A stretch of 64,000 nucleotides of DNA from the NCBI GenBank assembly GCA_037447655.1, contig JBBHKE010001486.1:186001-250000 (forward strand), in the 5' to 3' direction. Of this stretch, positions 1-13,066 are shown one piece after another. The notes beneath the pieces are model-generated. The model had not been told where the DNA came from. It made no database searches and worked only from the letters and a program-made list of their open reading frames with translations. The DNA is from Zygnema cylindricum. Lineage: Eukaryota; Streptophyta; Zygnematophyceae; Zygnematales; Zygnemataceae. The translations under genes were made by a program, and so were the position numbers. The first letter of the stretch is position 1. Every line of letters begins with the position of its first letter.

Positions 1-45
1 CTAAACCTGAAGGTCCTGGAACAGTGTTTAGTGTTTTCATTTCAG

Positions 46-169
46 GGTTTGCACTGGGCAGCTATTTATGAAACACCTGCAATCGCTGGAGTTTTCCGAT
101 GAACCGAAGTACGAATATTTGATGCAACTGCTGGAAAATTATCGAAAGCGTTTGGGGATAAAGGTATAG
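46..169 (+). CDS. Last exon of a protein-kinase-like gene (CK1/VRK-type C-lobe), partial
   Basis: An acceptor (tttcag) precedes an open frame of 40 codons ending in TAG at 167-169. The peptide contains LFMKHLQSLEFSDEPKYEYL. That resembles the end of casein-kinase-1/VRK-family catalytic domains, where an Phe/Leu-rich helix is followed by 'L-x-F-x-x-E/K-P-x-Y-x-x-L'. No catalytic motif is in the window, so only the C-lobe end is visible. A GT at 164 could instead be a splice donor, and the gene may then continue. The family call rests on this short pattern alone and is tentative; the exon itself is supported by its acceptor and coding character. Confidence 0.35.
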
Positions 170-896
170 TGTTTGCCACTGGTGGGAAGAAAATTTCTCA
201 TTCAGCTCTTTATTTGTCCCTTAAATTCTTGGAATGTCCCTACAATATCCCTTATATTGAGCAGTGTCCTGATTACGCTGCTATTACTCTATGTTCTTGA
301 TGATTCGCCTATCGGGGGTTTCATTGGTGGGATTTTATTTCTTTGAAACTGAGCTATTTGAGAAGATAGCTCTGAGTCTGAAATGTCCGAAAAGATTCTT
401 TGTTAAAAAAATACCAACGATAGTTTTTATTCAGATCTGGGGAAATAAATATTATCATTGCTTGGATATGATTTTACGATTAACTTTGTGTTTTGTCTCT
501 AGACTAGCAATTCTTTTTCTTATCTCAAGCACTTGTTTTACTGGCTGTTTGTCTCAACTTCATCAAATAACACAAATCTTATACATAAACATTTGCTTGT
601 TGATGCCAACAGTCTTGGTGGCTTTCTCATGATGATGTTTCTGACAGATACGCATTTTCACTGAGTGTGCAGCAATGACACACTGGCAATCATTGGTAAT
701 CACATTCATGTTGGCTGGGATACATTCTTTTTGCAGGATGATTTGCCATACGATTGGGATACACCAAATACACATGTATCATTTTCCTCACAGCATGCCA
801 GGTAACAAGGGCTCAAATAGTGCAAAGATGGAGGAAAGGCAGCTCAAATTTGTTCTAATGTGTTTTATATGCTCTGGGGTTTTTATTTGAATATAC
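170..896. other. Intergenic/5' region of the CCCH gene
   Basis: AT-rich sequence with no recognisable protein. It probably holds the 3' UTR of the upstream kinase-like gene and the promoter or 5' UTR (perhaps with a 5' UTR intron) of the zinc-finger gene. An AG at 915-916 could be an acceptor, so the first exon may start there rather than further upstream. Confidence 0.4.
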
Positions 897-3800
897 ATGA
901 CCTTCATGAAATGCAGACATTATCAAGGTGATTACTCCTCAAGCTTTCGCCAGCATGCAGTGGAGAAGATGGAGGTCTCTAAGACAGTTACCTGTTCCAG
1001 TGACGCCCCTGCTGTTACACATCAAACCAAGGAAGTCGTGTCACCGAAAGTCGTGGAACAAGTTGTTTTGGAAGCTCCTGCAACGGGGGTTGTTGCGCAG
1101 CAACAAAATCCTGGTTTGAACGATGCTCCTTTAGTTCCTGGTGGCCCATCCTGGTCTGGCTTGTCTCCAACCGGAGAGACCCAGACTGCTGGACTATCTC
1201 ATAGAGATGCAAGCTTTGTTCGCCATGACCCTCAAGCCAGAGATAACTCGAGGGATGATGGATCACGGGATTTGCTAGCAAGAGAAAGGGATAGGTTATC
1301 ATCTTGGGATAATGGCTCCTATCGATCTGCCAGAGATGGAGGTGGGGAAGGCAGTCAGCGTAACCGATGGGGTCACAGCTCAAGCAAGGGTAGCAGAGAA
1401 CGGAGTGACTACCGCAGCTATGAAAGGGAGGGGAAAATGGAACGTCGTGGGTCATATGACCGTTACTTTGATCGCAATGATGACAATAGGAAAAGTTCTA
1501 TTAACAGAGGGTCAAATAATGAAAAAGCAGATCGTTTTTGTTCATCTTATTCGGGATTTGCAGCAAGAAAGAGAGATCGTCGAGTTTGTATTGAAACGCT
1601 CCTGAGTGGCGAATGTAAGCGGCTTGACTGTGAGGCTGCACATCCTGCAAGGTGTGTCTCATAAATTTTAGGAACTTCCTAGAATCTCTTTTTTTTCCAC
1701 AGCAATAGAAAGTCAGCTAGCTGTATGTCCTTGTGTGAGATGTTCACTGTGTCACTCTTTTGAACCCACTGAAATTCTAAAGACTAGATTAAGGTTATTT
1801 ACATAATCCTGTATAGTGGATTAAGAAGTATTTTTTGTATCACTCCTGGTTGTCACACACATTTCAAATGGAAACGAATCGTTTTGAATGTCTGTCCGAA
1901 GAGGATAATGGCTTTCTAGTGGCCACTTCTTAAGTTATGCTCAACCTGAAACCATTAATACTTGTGTTAGTCACTTTATGTGGTTGTTAAAGTGATTTTT
2001 GATTGGTTTTTTCACTCGCATGTTTAATGGTGCTAACATTGTCATAATCGGTACTGGTGTGATTCGATGTACTTGCTGAACGGCTATTTGTATATCGATG
2101 AGCCTTAGTCCTATGGCAGGTGACGAAGATTATCGTATCTGGGTCTCCAGCCTTGTTCAGCCCTTGTGTTATGTCAATATTGAGCCTGGTGAAAACCATT
2201 GCTGTGTGCAGAACGGCAGGGGATGTGGCAACAACATTATGTCTGGACTTTGTAAATGGGCATTGCTCATATGCAAGCCGAGCGTGTACCAAATATCACT
2301 GGTCAGCAGATGAGGTGACTTCTTCTTAATAGCCTGTTTATAATTTAAGTGGTTTTCAGGACTAGGATCTTGGGATTTGCCTTATGGGGGCAAGACATCT
2401 ATGGGTGTCCCGAGGCAACAGAGCAGTTTGTCAAGGTTGTCTAAAAGTAGTATGATGAGGCCCTTATTTTTCATGTTCTTGCTCGGAATGTATATTCATG
2501 TGTTTGAATGTTTTGAGGAAGGTTAGACTACTTTCATATCTAGTTTTGTTCCATTTTGTAGCTCTTTCTTAGATCTGGATATGTCTTTACCAAATAAGGC
2601 CTGTTTGAGAAGTCGTTGAGAATGTTGAGGAACGTTCTTTTGTCCTATGCTTTGGGTAAACATCTGATTCATGTCTTTTGTGATGAATAAGTCATGTGCT
2701 CAATAAAGATAACAAATTTCAGTTTTAGCGAGCTGTAAATGTTGGGGACATATGCAAGTAACATTTTTCATTCCTTGATGATTACAGGAAGACACATATC
2801 GAAGAACGGGACGTCTACCTCCAGAGGCTCGTCGTGAGAAAGATCAAAGTATGCGTCCTAGGTATGGCTCCAGAGTAGATAATGGGCAAAGATCTCCAAG
2901 GCGAAATGTTGCAGTGGATGTTAAGGGAGGAACCAAATTAGGAGCATCAATTGCAGAAAAAATGAAAGGAGTTGAGGGGAAAGACGCCGGTCAAGAGGAC
3001 GGTAAGGGGAAAAAATCTTTTTATGATCTGGACGAAAGCAAGAAGGCTAAAAATCTTCACGGCTCAGCTTCCATGAACTATGAGATTGTACGATCGGATA
3101 GCCTGGAGAAATGTACATTTGCCAATGGTGGTGACAAAAGTGGCTTGTTTGCAATGGACTCCTTTGCAGAAGCTAAGGAGGATGAAAGGGATGCCTTAGA
3201 AATTAAGCGGCTGAAGCAAGATGCTGAAGTGCAAAATGCATTAGTGAAACCATCAAAGCTTGAAGCCTGTTTAAATGTCAAGTCTGACGAAGTCAACAGA
3301 GTTCATTGTAAGCCGGCTAACGATGACAACAATTTTTGCAGTGCTCGGTCCATGGGACCGAAGAAGAGAGAAATCAAAGAGCAACAAGCTTTGTCTCCGC
3401 TTAATCAAGCTAGAAACCCACGAGGTTGGAACCTCCAGGAGAGTGGATGTCCCTCAGAAGATTGTAATCCAAGGATTGAAAAGGTTGATGCTGTGGAGAC
3501 CGAAGTCAAGGGAAATTTGCTTGGAGCAGGCAACAATTTGTTGCTAAATGGCTTTCTACTAGTAGAGACTCCTGGAAACAAGATCGGTAGAGACTTAGAA
3601 ACTGTAGAAACGTTATCTGTTGTGAAAAAGGGTTTCCATAGTGGCTCAACAAAAATTGATAGCAGGACTGTCTCAGCAAACATATTGCACAATAGCAATG
3701 TGGGTGATATTAGCATGGTTACACAAGGTGGGGAATGGAGTCTTTTTCAAGCTTCGGATGAGGTTACTGATAACACTGGACCTAGTATTGGTGTTACAAG

Positions 3801-6800
3801 TATTGCCCAAAGATATGGTTGTGTTAAAGCAACCGTTGAAGAGAAAGTGGCTGGAAATTGTTTGCTGAAGTCATCAAGCATGGGGTCTCATTCGTGCAAG
3901 AGTATTTTGTACAGTCCTTCAATAAAGCACACAAAAGAAGGAGGTACTGGCATGCAAGACACCGAAGCCAGAGGTCAATTGAAAGTTAGCAATCCTCCTA
4001 TTGCAGGAAAAGTTGACGATAGTGTAGAGGATGGTCACCAAGTTGTACAGGGCAGAGTGATTGAGGAGGAGGGGGTTTCTAAGCATCATCAGGACTTAGT
4101 AAATTACAAAAGAGATGCAGGTTTGATGTCTGGTAAGGATTGCATTGATTATTTAGAACGTCCCAAGAGGCAACGTCTGGTTCAGGAGGACACAGGATCC
4201 GGGGCTCACGATAAATTTGTTCCATTAGGAAGAAAATACAAAAAAAAATCATTGGATGGGTTAGGAACTTTAGAGAATGGTTTACAGACTTCAAAGTGTA
4301 GTCCTAACCATCAGTTGCATGTTTCAAATGGAGAGTTGGTCAATGTACATATAGATGGCCCGTGTTCTCGGGCCTTCTCTGAATCCTCGGTTGTGCCTTC
4401 ATCAATTATTTGGTCGACAAGACTTCCACTACGTGTAGAAGTGAGTGAGTGCAATAAAGTATGTCAGGCCAAGATCAGTTCTGGTCATGGAGGAAAGAAC
4501 AACAATGGCGTACAATTGGGTACTTATTAACCCTTCCTTATCAGGAAATATCATCTTGCTATATGCTGTTATGGTGTCCATTATGAACGAATGTTTGAAG
4601 TTGACAGTTATTAGTGAGCACTAGCGGCAGGATTTGCATTATTTCTTTCTTTAACATACCAATTATAGAATTGTTTGTTCACGCGTTCTTTCATTGCATC
4701 GTAGGGAAGTGTTCGTTACGTGTTTTTTGACCGGACGTTTTTCGAGACTCAGACAGGTCTTTTGAGCAGAGTGCTTTCTTTGTCTGTGATAAAATTGTTG
4801 TTGTTTCAGGGGCCAGATGCAGCATCAATGCTAATGCAGAAGTGCCTATGCATGCTCCGCATGATGCGTCCGTGACTTCTATGGTAAGCCTTAACGCCAC
4901 TGTTTTTACTGCAAATGAGTTTTAGAGAATGGCAGACAAATCATGAAAATGTCTCTGGTCTGCCAAGAGTCAGGTGCTCGTCACGGCTGTCTATTCATAG
5001 GAGATATGAGAAGGTGCCCAATCGTTGGAATGGAGGAAGCTCCTACTTTAGATGATTTAGCGATCTTCTGAAGCACCGTCCTTTTTCTTGTTAGTAGTTA
5101 TTTCTCTACTCCCTTTTTTATTTTGGCAGGCATGCGACCCTGTGAGGCTTACAGAGACACAGACAACCCATGCTGGAGAGGCAGGCTCGCCAATCTCTCC
5201 AATTGGTGCGGCCGCTCAACTTCTTCAAGATGACAGAATGGTGGATAATACTCCTGGTGTGAGCCCTGTAAGGCTCAAACGGTCTTCTTCTCGTGTGGGA
5301 CGAGATTTTGGCTCTCCTGGCTTAAGCCCTTCAAAATTAGTGACCCGCGATTTTGCAGTCCAGGAAAAGCCTCGTGGGGTAGGTTTTTCTTTTTGTCTAG
5401 ATATGAGCACAACCTCTAAAAATGTGTTGTATACAGCTTCACCAATTGATCTGCCTTAAGTCAAAGAAGGCTATTTTTATAGCTCTGAGTTGGTCTGTAT
5501 ACTTGGTTCACGACCTTCAATGTTTCTGGAAACTCTTGTTTCTTCGTCCTCACAGGTTCACTGTTGTGAACTCTAGGGATGACTAAGGATTCATACTGGT
5601 AGAAAAAATACGGCAATCGAGTACCGGTTTTTTTGAGGTCTTCAATAAGTATTATCAGTCCGAAAAATATATTGAATTTTATTTGCGGTAAACACTAGAA
5701 ATTTAAACACTAACAATTAATGACGCTGGGGAAAAGACGAATTTCTCAGATTGTCGCCCTGATTACAAAAAAAAAAAAAAATCAACGATTATGGTATAAA
5801 CAGGCCTAATATGCAGAAAAGCCCATTTAACCATAAGGAATAATACTAGTTTGTACTTTTGTGTACACAATGGTGACCGATCTTTACAGTATTTTGGGGT
5901 TTTCGATTTTGTTGTTTCGAGGACAGAAACCTTCACTGTTTTTTAGCGCTAAGTTTTTTTGGCGTGTACAATAGTATCACGATGTTACCCTGGTTATCGC
6001 AATCTGCGACAGTCGAATTATCAGAACTTTTTGGTCAGGCTGATAATATTGAGGAAGGTAACCGATCAATGTTCGATAATATCGTTATTGCCGATCATCG
6101 ATTGCACAACCCATACCATATGAATCCCTAGAGGTCACCATTTATTTATGTACCCCAAGAAATCAATGTGGTTCACACTAACTAATGTTGTGCTTTGTAC
6201 TGTGGATGGCAATTTACTGCAGTACTTACTAGTTCAGGTATAGCTAAGTTTTTTTGGGCATGTACGGTACAATCGAAATAATCGGCGAGAATTGAATTAT
6301 GAGAACTTTCGGTCAGGCTGACAATTTCATAGGAAGTTGACTAGTCAATATTCAATAATATCGTTGTCACCGATTATTGGGTACACAACCGATACCCATA
6401 TATATCCCTAAAGATGATCACTGATTCATGTACACCAAGGAATTAGTGTGGTTCACACTAACTAATGTTGTGCTTTGTACTGTGGATGGCAATTTACTGC
6501 GGTCCTTACTAGTTCAGGAGTACGTGTCTTAAATGCGACACTAGATTAGTGTGGGCATAAAGGTGACTATGAAGTCACTATTTTTTGGCTAAATCTGGAT
6601 TTAGATCGATTATCAAAATTGCATGAACCTCAATTCTTCGAGGGACCTGATGGTCAGTCATAGTCCATGCAAATTTTAGTTCCAAATTATAATGGACTGC
6701 ACTGATGAACCTTGGGACTTTAAGGAACAATATTGATTCACCGACGTGTGGATTTTCAAAAATTGTGTTTATGGATGTTCTTGCTGTTTTGTTGTTTTGT

Positions 6801-9800
6801 TGTGTTGTGGTGTTGCTTTGCAGGTAGTTGCTAGAGACAGCCCTCCGGAAAAAGACAAATGGCCTACAGTTGGCACAAACTTTGCTAGCACTTGGCCTGT
6901 AAAAGGTGATGAACTCATCAAATTGCCATTGAGTGTTTTGCATACTCTTCAATGTGTTTTGCTGTCTGCTTATTTATATGGTGATTACATTATTGGACAG
7001 CAACCTAAATGGGCTGTTGCCAATGGTTGTTGTTGTGTTTCGTCGATAAGAATGCACTGTTCATCAGACTGTTTTGCATAACTATGAGTCTTGTCGATAT
7101 CCTGCCTCCTTGTTTGCAGATCTCTGGGGGGTTGCGATTGTTTTTTTGTTGATTCTAGCTTCTTTGTGTTCCATTAATTTTCTCAGGCGATTCCAAGCAT
7201 AAGGAAAATGGAGCCAGCAAAGCCGTTCAGCCTAGTGGTCTTATTGGTACAAAGAAACTGAGGGATGAGTCACTATCTGCGCTGAAGAATCCAGGCAGAC
7301 GACTGAATGTGGTTGATGAGAAAGAATTTGCAAATAAGGGTAAGCCCAGGTCTCCACCAGACGCTTCGGGCATATCATGTAGGCCTCAGATTGGGAAGGG
7401 AGAGGAACGAACCTTGCCAGCACCAAAACCTATTGGAAGTCTAACTCAAAGGTCACGTCAGGAGTCAACATTACCTGGTTCTGCAAGTCATAAATTTGGT
7501 CAAAAGGGTCAGTTACAAGATGAAAAAAAACATATACTAGAACCTAAAACTACAAAACACAAACTAGTTAGGATAGGTGTTAGTGTGGATAGGAGGAAGG
7601 ATTCTGGATCTACTGGCACAGGGAATTTGCAAACAACGAATGATAAGTGGAAGAGCTCGAACAAACTGAAAAATAAGGAAGATGTACCAACAGGATTGCA
7701 TCGGAAGGAGAAGTTGATGAATAGTGAAGGGTGTAAGACGGTGGGTTTGCCCACCAGAAAACCTGAAGTCCAGCTGAAAAGACATTCCCCAATTGCTTTC
7801 GAGTCCCATGGACTACCCAATTCGGGGGACGTCTCTCATGTAAATACAGGCCAAGACTCGAAAAATGTGGTGCTAGTCAAAAACGTGAAAGGAATGGAGA
7901 AGGCAGGGAGAGACAAACTTAGTGGCGAAAGTGCCAAAACTACAGCTCTTCCAGGGGAAAATGGAAGCGTCAAGGGTGTAGATAGGTCCAGGTTGGCCAG
8001 TTCGATGAAAAGAAAGTATGGAACTATGATCCCGAATAGTGATAATATGACAGTGATCAATGGCAAAAGAAGAGACGCGCATCTTGGAAAGGATGGCTCT
8101 GTTATTTCACGGAAGAAGGTGGAGAGGTCACTTAGTGGTTCAGAGCAACCTGCGTCAACTGTTGCTAAAGTACTTCCGGAAAATGTTAAACCAGTCGTAG
8201 AAAAATGTGAGTCTGGGGCTAAAAGGGATTCGGAGCAAATCAGCAAGTCACGTGTGGGGGATAGGTCAGTACTTAACCTCTCGTCGCCGAAGCGGGAAAG
8301 AACACTGAAGACTGTCAAGCGCCGTGACCTTACCCATTGTATGGGACCTGTGGTTGAGGAGCGAAACTCTGAGGGGGGACAGACGCCTTTTGATAACACT
8401 GGTGATGCTATAGAGCTGGGAGAGGGACACCTTGGTGGACGTAATCATGATGCTTTGCAGCTATTGCCAGTTCTGGAGATGCAGTCGCCACAGGACAGTG
8501 GTAGTCGGCGGGGTTCAAAGGTGGAAAATAGACCAGAAGAGGTGCAAGAGCCTGAAACATGTCCCTCCTTAAGTGCCGAAACAAAGTCAGGAGGTGTCAA
8601 TTATGCCTTTTTTACAGAAAGTGGCTTCGCTCCTGAAGCAGTGGTTGCTAACTCGAAGACTTTCGTGGGAGACAAGAAGTCTGCGGAGAGCGATAGTGAC
8701 AGTTTCTCCAGCCTCTTCAAGTGAGTTGAATTTCTGTTAATTTCTGAATTTTGATTTTGGAGAGTGATGCATTTTGGATAGCAAAGGCTAGGACACGCAC
8801 ACAGCCAGCCAGCTTATGTCCATTTTGGGTGACAAAGTATGTGTTTTAATATGCAGTCTCTGTCTCAGAGCTTGCCAAAACTGCATTATGTTTCTATTAC
8901 TGTAAGCAGGGGAGTTGATGAATATTTGTTCATCGTGTTACTAATAAGAGGACTTGGTGATGAGCTTCATCAGAGCATGTCTGTGTTAACCTTATTCTGC
9001 ATTTTTAGAGAAAATTGACTTAGGTTTTTTTGACGTTGTCTCTTGGAATTCTGTCCTCACATTTTCAGCAGTTTGCTTGCTCCAATGTCAACTGACTCCC
9101 TGCTCATCTTGTTGGGATTTCCTACTTGTAAGCAAGTAGAAGTCTGGAAAAGGTTGTTTTAATCTTAACATAGTCTCAGATTGTTTGTCATCTATGGTGT
9201 ATCTTCTTCCATATGCCAATAGGTAGGACTTGCAGCTCGTCAATTTCAATTATCAAGGGTAAACGAATAAGTATTGAATTTTGGTGAACTGGGCATCTGC
9301 CTTTTTTGTTCTGTCGTTTCATTGAGTACTTATACAACGTCCTGAATTTTTGCTCGCCTTTGGACTTCTGTGGTTGTTGCAGAGAGGAAGATGATGGAGC
9401 CGATGAAGATGATTGTGATGAATGTGAAGGTGTTCAAGGCTCCATAACTTCGGCTTTCAGTGCTGGAAACACAACAGTACAGCCTTCAAGGCCGGTTGGG
9501 TGTGAAAGTGTTGGGACAGCTGTTGGGGATCAAGCAGCTCCTGAGCTTGAGACTGACCAAAGTGATGGAAAACAAGGGAATAACAGTGAAAGTCCTGTCG
9601 ATCTCCAAACAACTGGACCAGTCCGGTCGAGAAGCCTGAAGCGACTAACAAGCATTGGGCAACTTCAAGGAAGACATGGCAAATGGTTGAAAAGAAGCCT
9701 TGAGTCGAGCAGTCCACATAGTGGAGAATGTGTTGAAGGACTATGGACAGCGGAAAGTCGCGGCGCTATGAAAAGTGCCCCTCTCGATGGCACGTCAAAA

Positions 9801-12800
9801 AAATTGCCTTACAAGTACAGGTGACCTTAACAATCCTACTTCGTATTGCTTGGAAATGAACTTTTGTTGGCAAAGTTCATGTCCATCGCTAAGTACCATT
9901 AGACCAATCACTAGAAGGATATTTACCAGATTTACCATGGCTTATCCACACTAATCTTGGTACAGTTTTCACTGAAAAGATCCCTCCATAGTAACTTATT
10001 TTGTGCCTAACAATTCACCTTGAAACTTTCACACTGTCTATCTCCATGAACAGTTTTGACCACAAGATTAGCGGTGAGCGGAATCTGACACATTTTGATC
10101 ACTTCAACACAGGTGTCTCTTCAGTTGGAGCCATTACTCTAAGCTAGCACACGAACTACCGGAGCATCAGTCATCTGCCACTGACTTTTGTCAGCGAATG
10201 ACACAGGTCTTTCTTAAGGTATGCAATATGTCTCCTAGTTGTTAGTCTATAGTGAACAAACTCATAAATCTGAGCTTTTGGGCCTCTTTGCAACTCTGAG
10301 CTTTTGTCGCTGGTTGTGTTTTTGTGACACTCAATACTTTGGCGTCTGCACTATAATCTTAGAAAAATGCAGCTGAACAAGACTTTTGGAAAGAGCTCAG
10401 ATAATACAGTTCTAGCACAGAGAGCAAGAAGGTAATGGCAAGGGTGATCACAAGAATAGTAAGAAATTAAGGAGTGTTGCTACTGTGATGTAAAGGGTCA
10501 TGTCATCGCCTGATTGTAGGAAGTATACGTATGATAAGAAACACAATTGTGTCGATCAATCCAAAGTCAAAGGGAAGGGCAAATAGAAAAGTGGAGCCGA
10601 CGTCGTGATAGCATCAACTAAGGAGTGTCAGTCCAACTGGTTAATTGAGTGACAGTGGAGGGACTCAACATTTCTGTTTTGAGAGAAACTAGTTCTCACA
10701 CCACAAGAATATCAAACCCTCTTACCTATTCAAGGGAGATGATTGATCCCGCTGCTTCAACTATCGGCAAAGGAAACATTTTAGTGAACAGTTAATAGGC
10801 ACTTTCCAGGTTTCTGTAGGAATTTGTGCTCTATCGCTCAAGCTGAACTTTTACTCTCTTGCTCAAGATGAAGATATCAGAATCCTTCCAGTGTGACAAA
10901 AAGGAGGAACAGTGAAGCTATAGAAGGAGGGTGAACTCCTTGCTGAAGGTCAGCATGGCGAATCTTGCGTCTACAAGTTGAAATGTACTCCAGCAGAGAA
11001 GTCTCTGTCACAACAACTGTCACAACCGAGACAGCAGAAGATGCCAAGTCCAATGGCATTCAATCAAACAACGATAAATTCGACTTGAGCAAGTTCACGC
11101 TGAACCCAGTGAGCAGATACTTTGACATCGTAGACTTAGGTCATCAGTGAGCAGATTTTCTGGCATCATAGATTAGGTCATCTGAACACAGAAAGGATGG
11201 AAAAACGGTAGTTAGAGAACAATTGGCTGAAGGCATCAGACTGGAAACTCTCAAGGATAGCAAGGACGTATGCAGGGAATGCGAAGTAGGCAAGGCACAT
11301 AGAGTAAGCTTGCTACAATGGGGAGGGAGCATTTAAACCTGTGCGGACTTGCGAGAATCCCTTCCTGCTGTGGAAATGTGTATATGTTTACCTTTATAGA
11401 TGACTGCACACAAATAACTCACATCTATCCGCTGAGAGATTTGATGAAATTTAACTGTGTAACTGTGTAAGGATAAATGCAAGTAATTTCTGCGCCGTCT
11501 CTTTTTTCAGGCTATTGAAGAAGTGCATCACGTGGAGCGGAAATATGGAAATTTGCAGGCGAACAGTTTACCTCGTAACATTCTTGAGGAATTGTCTATA
11601 CATCCACAAAAGACAAGATTATTTTCTGGGGTAAAGGAATGCTTGTACCTGCACTTTGTTCCTTGTTTCAACATCAGTATTCCTTGTTGTGTTGACGTTG
11701 TCACCTAATTTGTTTCTTTCACTGACTTTCAGTGAAAAACTGAAATGCATCATTTCAAGCACAATCTCAGCGTATGCCTTATCTAGTCTCAACTTGTGCT
11801 GGGTTCAAACGTAAGAAGAATGCCAGACTGGCCTTTGTCATGTTTTGTTTCTATTTTAGTTTGGTTTTTATGCTTGAAGGCGTAAATAAACTGGCACATT
11901 CTTGGCGATTGGGGTTGAAAGAGTAAATAAATTGGCCTATGCTTGGTGATTGGGGTTTGTTCGTCTGTGATTTTGCAATTTTTCAGGGTACTTGTTCCTC
12001 GTTGTCTTCTTCTGGCGTGATTGCCTGACTCCTAGATCTGAGCATTTTTCAGGTTCCTCCATTGGACATTCAAACACTTAAAGTGACGGATGAGGAGGGG
12101 AAATTCTACTGGTCTGCGGTCAATACAAGTCAATCTATTGATAGTTGCCACCAACTGGCAACAGTGCTACGGTCCAATCTGAAGGAACTGGTAAGACTAT
12201 GACCTTCGTTTTAGTTTCTTTTGGCAAGGGCATATATTTACAGGAAACAGTACCTATATCTGCAAAAGTTCAACGTTAAGTATTAGAGTTGGTTCTCCTG
12301 TTTTGTTGCCATCAGCAGTAAACTGAGTCCATTTGTTTCCTCCACGACTTTGCAGGGCATCTGTCCTCTTCTTGTTGACATTGAGACTACAGATGCAGAT
12401 GGGCAGATAGTGACAGAAGATTCCTCGGAAGATCCCTTTCAATGTCTCTGTGCAGATATCTCGTCAGCCGAGAAATATAGTGCGAGAGCTTTGTCCAGAA
12501 AAAGGGGAAGAGGAGTTCAAAGTCGTGGGAGAACAAGAGGACGAGGGAGAGGGAAAGGAAAATTTTTGCATGCATTAGCATTGATGGGCCTTGAGGCCCA
12601 TAATATTAAAGAGGATGAAGGAGGGGAAACCCAAAAGACTGACGTTTGTAGAGGGGGTCGTCGACGAGGACGCCCTAGAGGAAGAGGGCGACCCCGGGGG
12701 AGTACTGCCACCAAAGCTGCAGTTGTACGTGCAGAAAGTTATTTGGGATGTGAGGATACTCTTGATGGGGACGAGGTAGAGTACATACCAACGAAGGAAT

Positions 12801-13066
12801 GGGAAAAAGGTACAGGAGGAGACGAGATGTTGGGTTCGTGTTTGGAGGTACAAGAATTACATGGGCCAGATCTGGCGAATGAAGAAGAATTAGAATGGAG
12901 ACTGGATGATGCCTTGAGGGAAAAGTATGAGGAGAGGCACATGAAACATGGTGCCTTACGTGGTAGGGGAAAGGAAGCTTTTTGGGGGGAGATAGCAAGT
13001 AGCATGAATAGCCGGGAATTGAAGGGTTTAGGAGATGTTTTTATCACTGGAAAACGGAGGAGGTGA
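897..13066 (+). CDS. Tandem CCCH zinc-finger, AT-hook protein, 12 coding exons
   Basis: Coding exons read directly from GT-AG borders with continuous phase: 897-1651, 2212-2314, 2788-4519, 4810-4883, 5130-5378, 6824-6905, 7187-8720, 9383-9820, 10113-10218, 11511-11630, 12053-12190, 12356-13066. They give about 2,013 residues from the ATG at 897, or 1,989 from the ATG at 969. Residues about 100-225 are Arg/Ser/Asp-rich. Two CCCH fingers follow: C231-x8-C240-x4-C245-x3-H249 and C262-x7-C270-x6-C277-x3-H281, split by the first intron. The middle is low-complexity, Ser/Lys/Glu-rich. A stretch from exon 9 to early exon 12 looks globular. Exon 12 then has an RG-rich tract and two AT-hook GRP cores near residues 1882-1890. 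Tandem CCCH fingers usually bind RNA and AT-hooks bind AT-rich DNA, so a nuclear RNA/chromatin role is inferred. I do not recognise an ortholog. Confidence 0.85.
5945..6520 (+). repeat. 280-bp tandem direct duplication in intron 5
   Basis: Two units (about 5945-6240 and 6243-6520) lie head to tail with a 280-bp offset. They share 'ggtcaggctga' and a roughly 50-bp block beginning gttcacactaactaatgttg (at 6171 and 6451) that is almost identical, while the rest has diverged by roughly a quarter. The unit has no coding capacity. The unequal divergence along the unit is the odd feature. Confidence 0.8.
10440..11460 (+). pseudogene. Decayed Copia pol fragment in intron 9 of the CCCH gene
   Basis: Between exons 9 and 10 several frames encode pieces of a Copia polyprotein on the gene's own strand: a zinc-knuckle remnant near 10490, a protease-like 'W-L-I' start near 10640, and a clear GAG-pre-integrase domain (FWHHRLGHLNTERMEK from about 11158, then a CxxC pair in CRECEVGKAHR at 11270-11305). 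Stops and frameshifts interrupt it throughout and no LTR is seen, so it is an old insertion carried in the intron. Confidence 0.7.

Noticed and set aside
291-890. Short open frames before the CCCH gene
   Set aside because: AT-rich, hydrophobic translations without splice or homology support; chance frames in flanking DNA.
7509-8448. Long minus-strand open frames opposite exon 7
   Set aside because: Antisense shadows of a well-supported coding exon.
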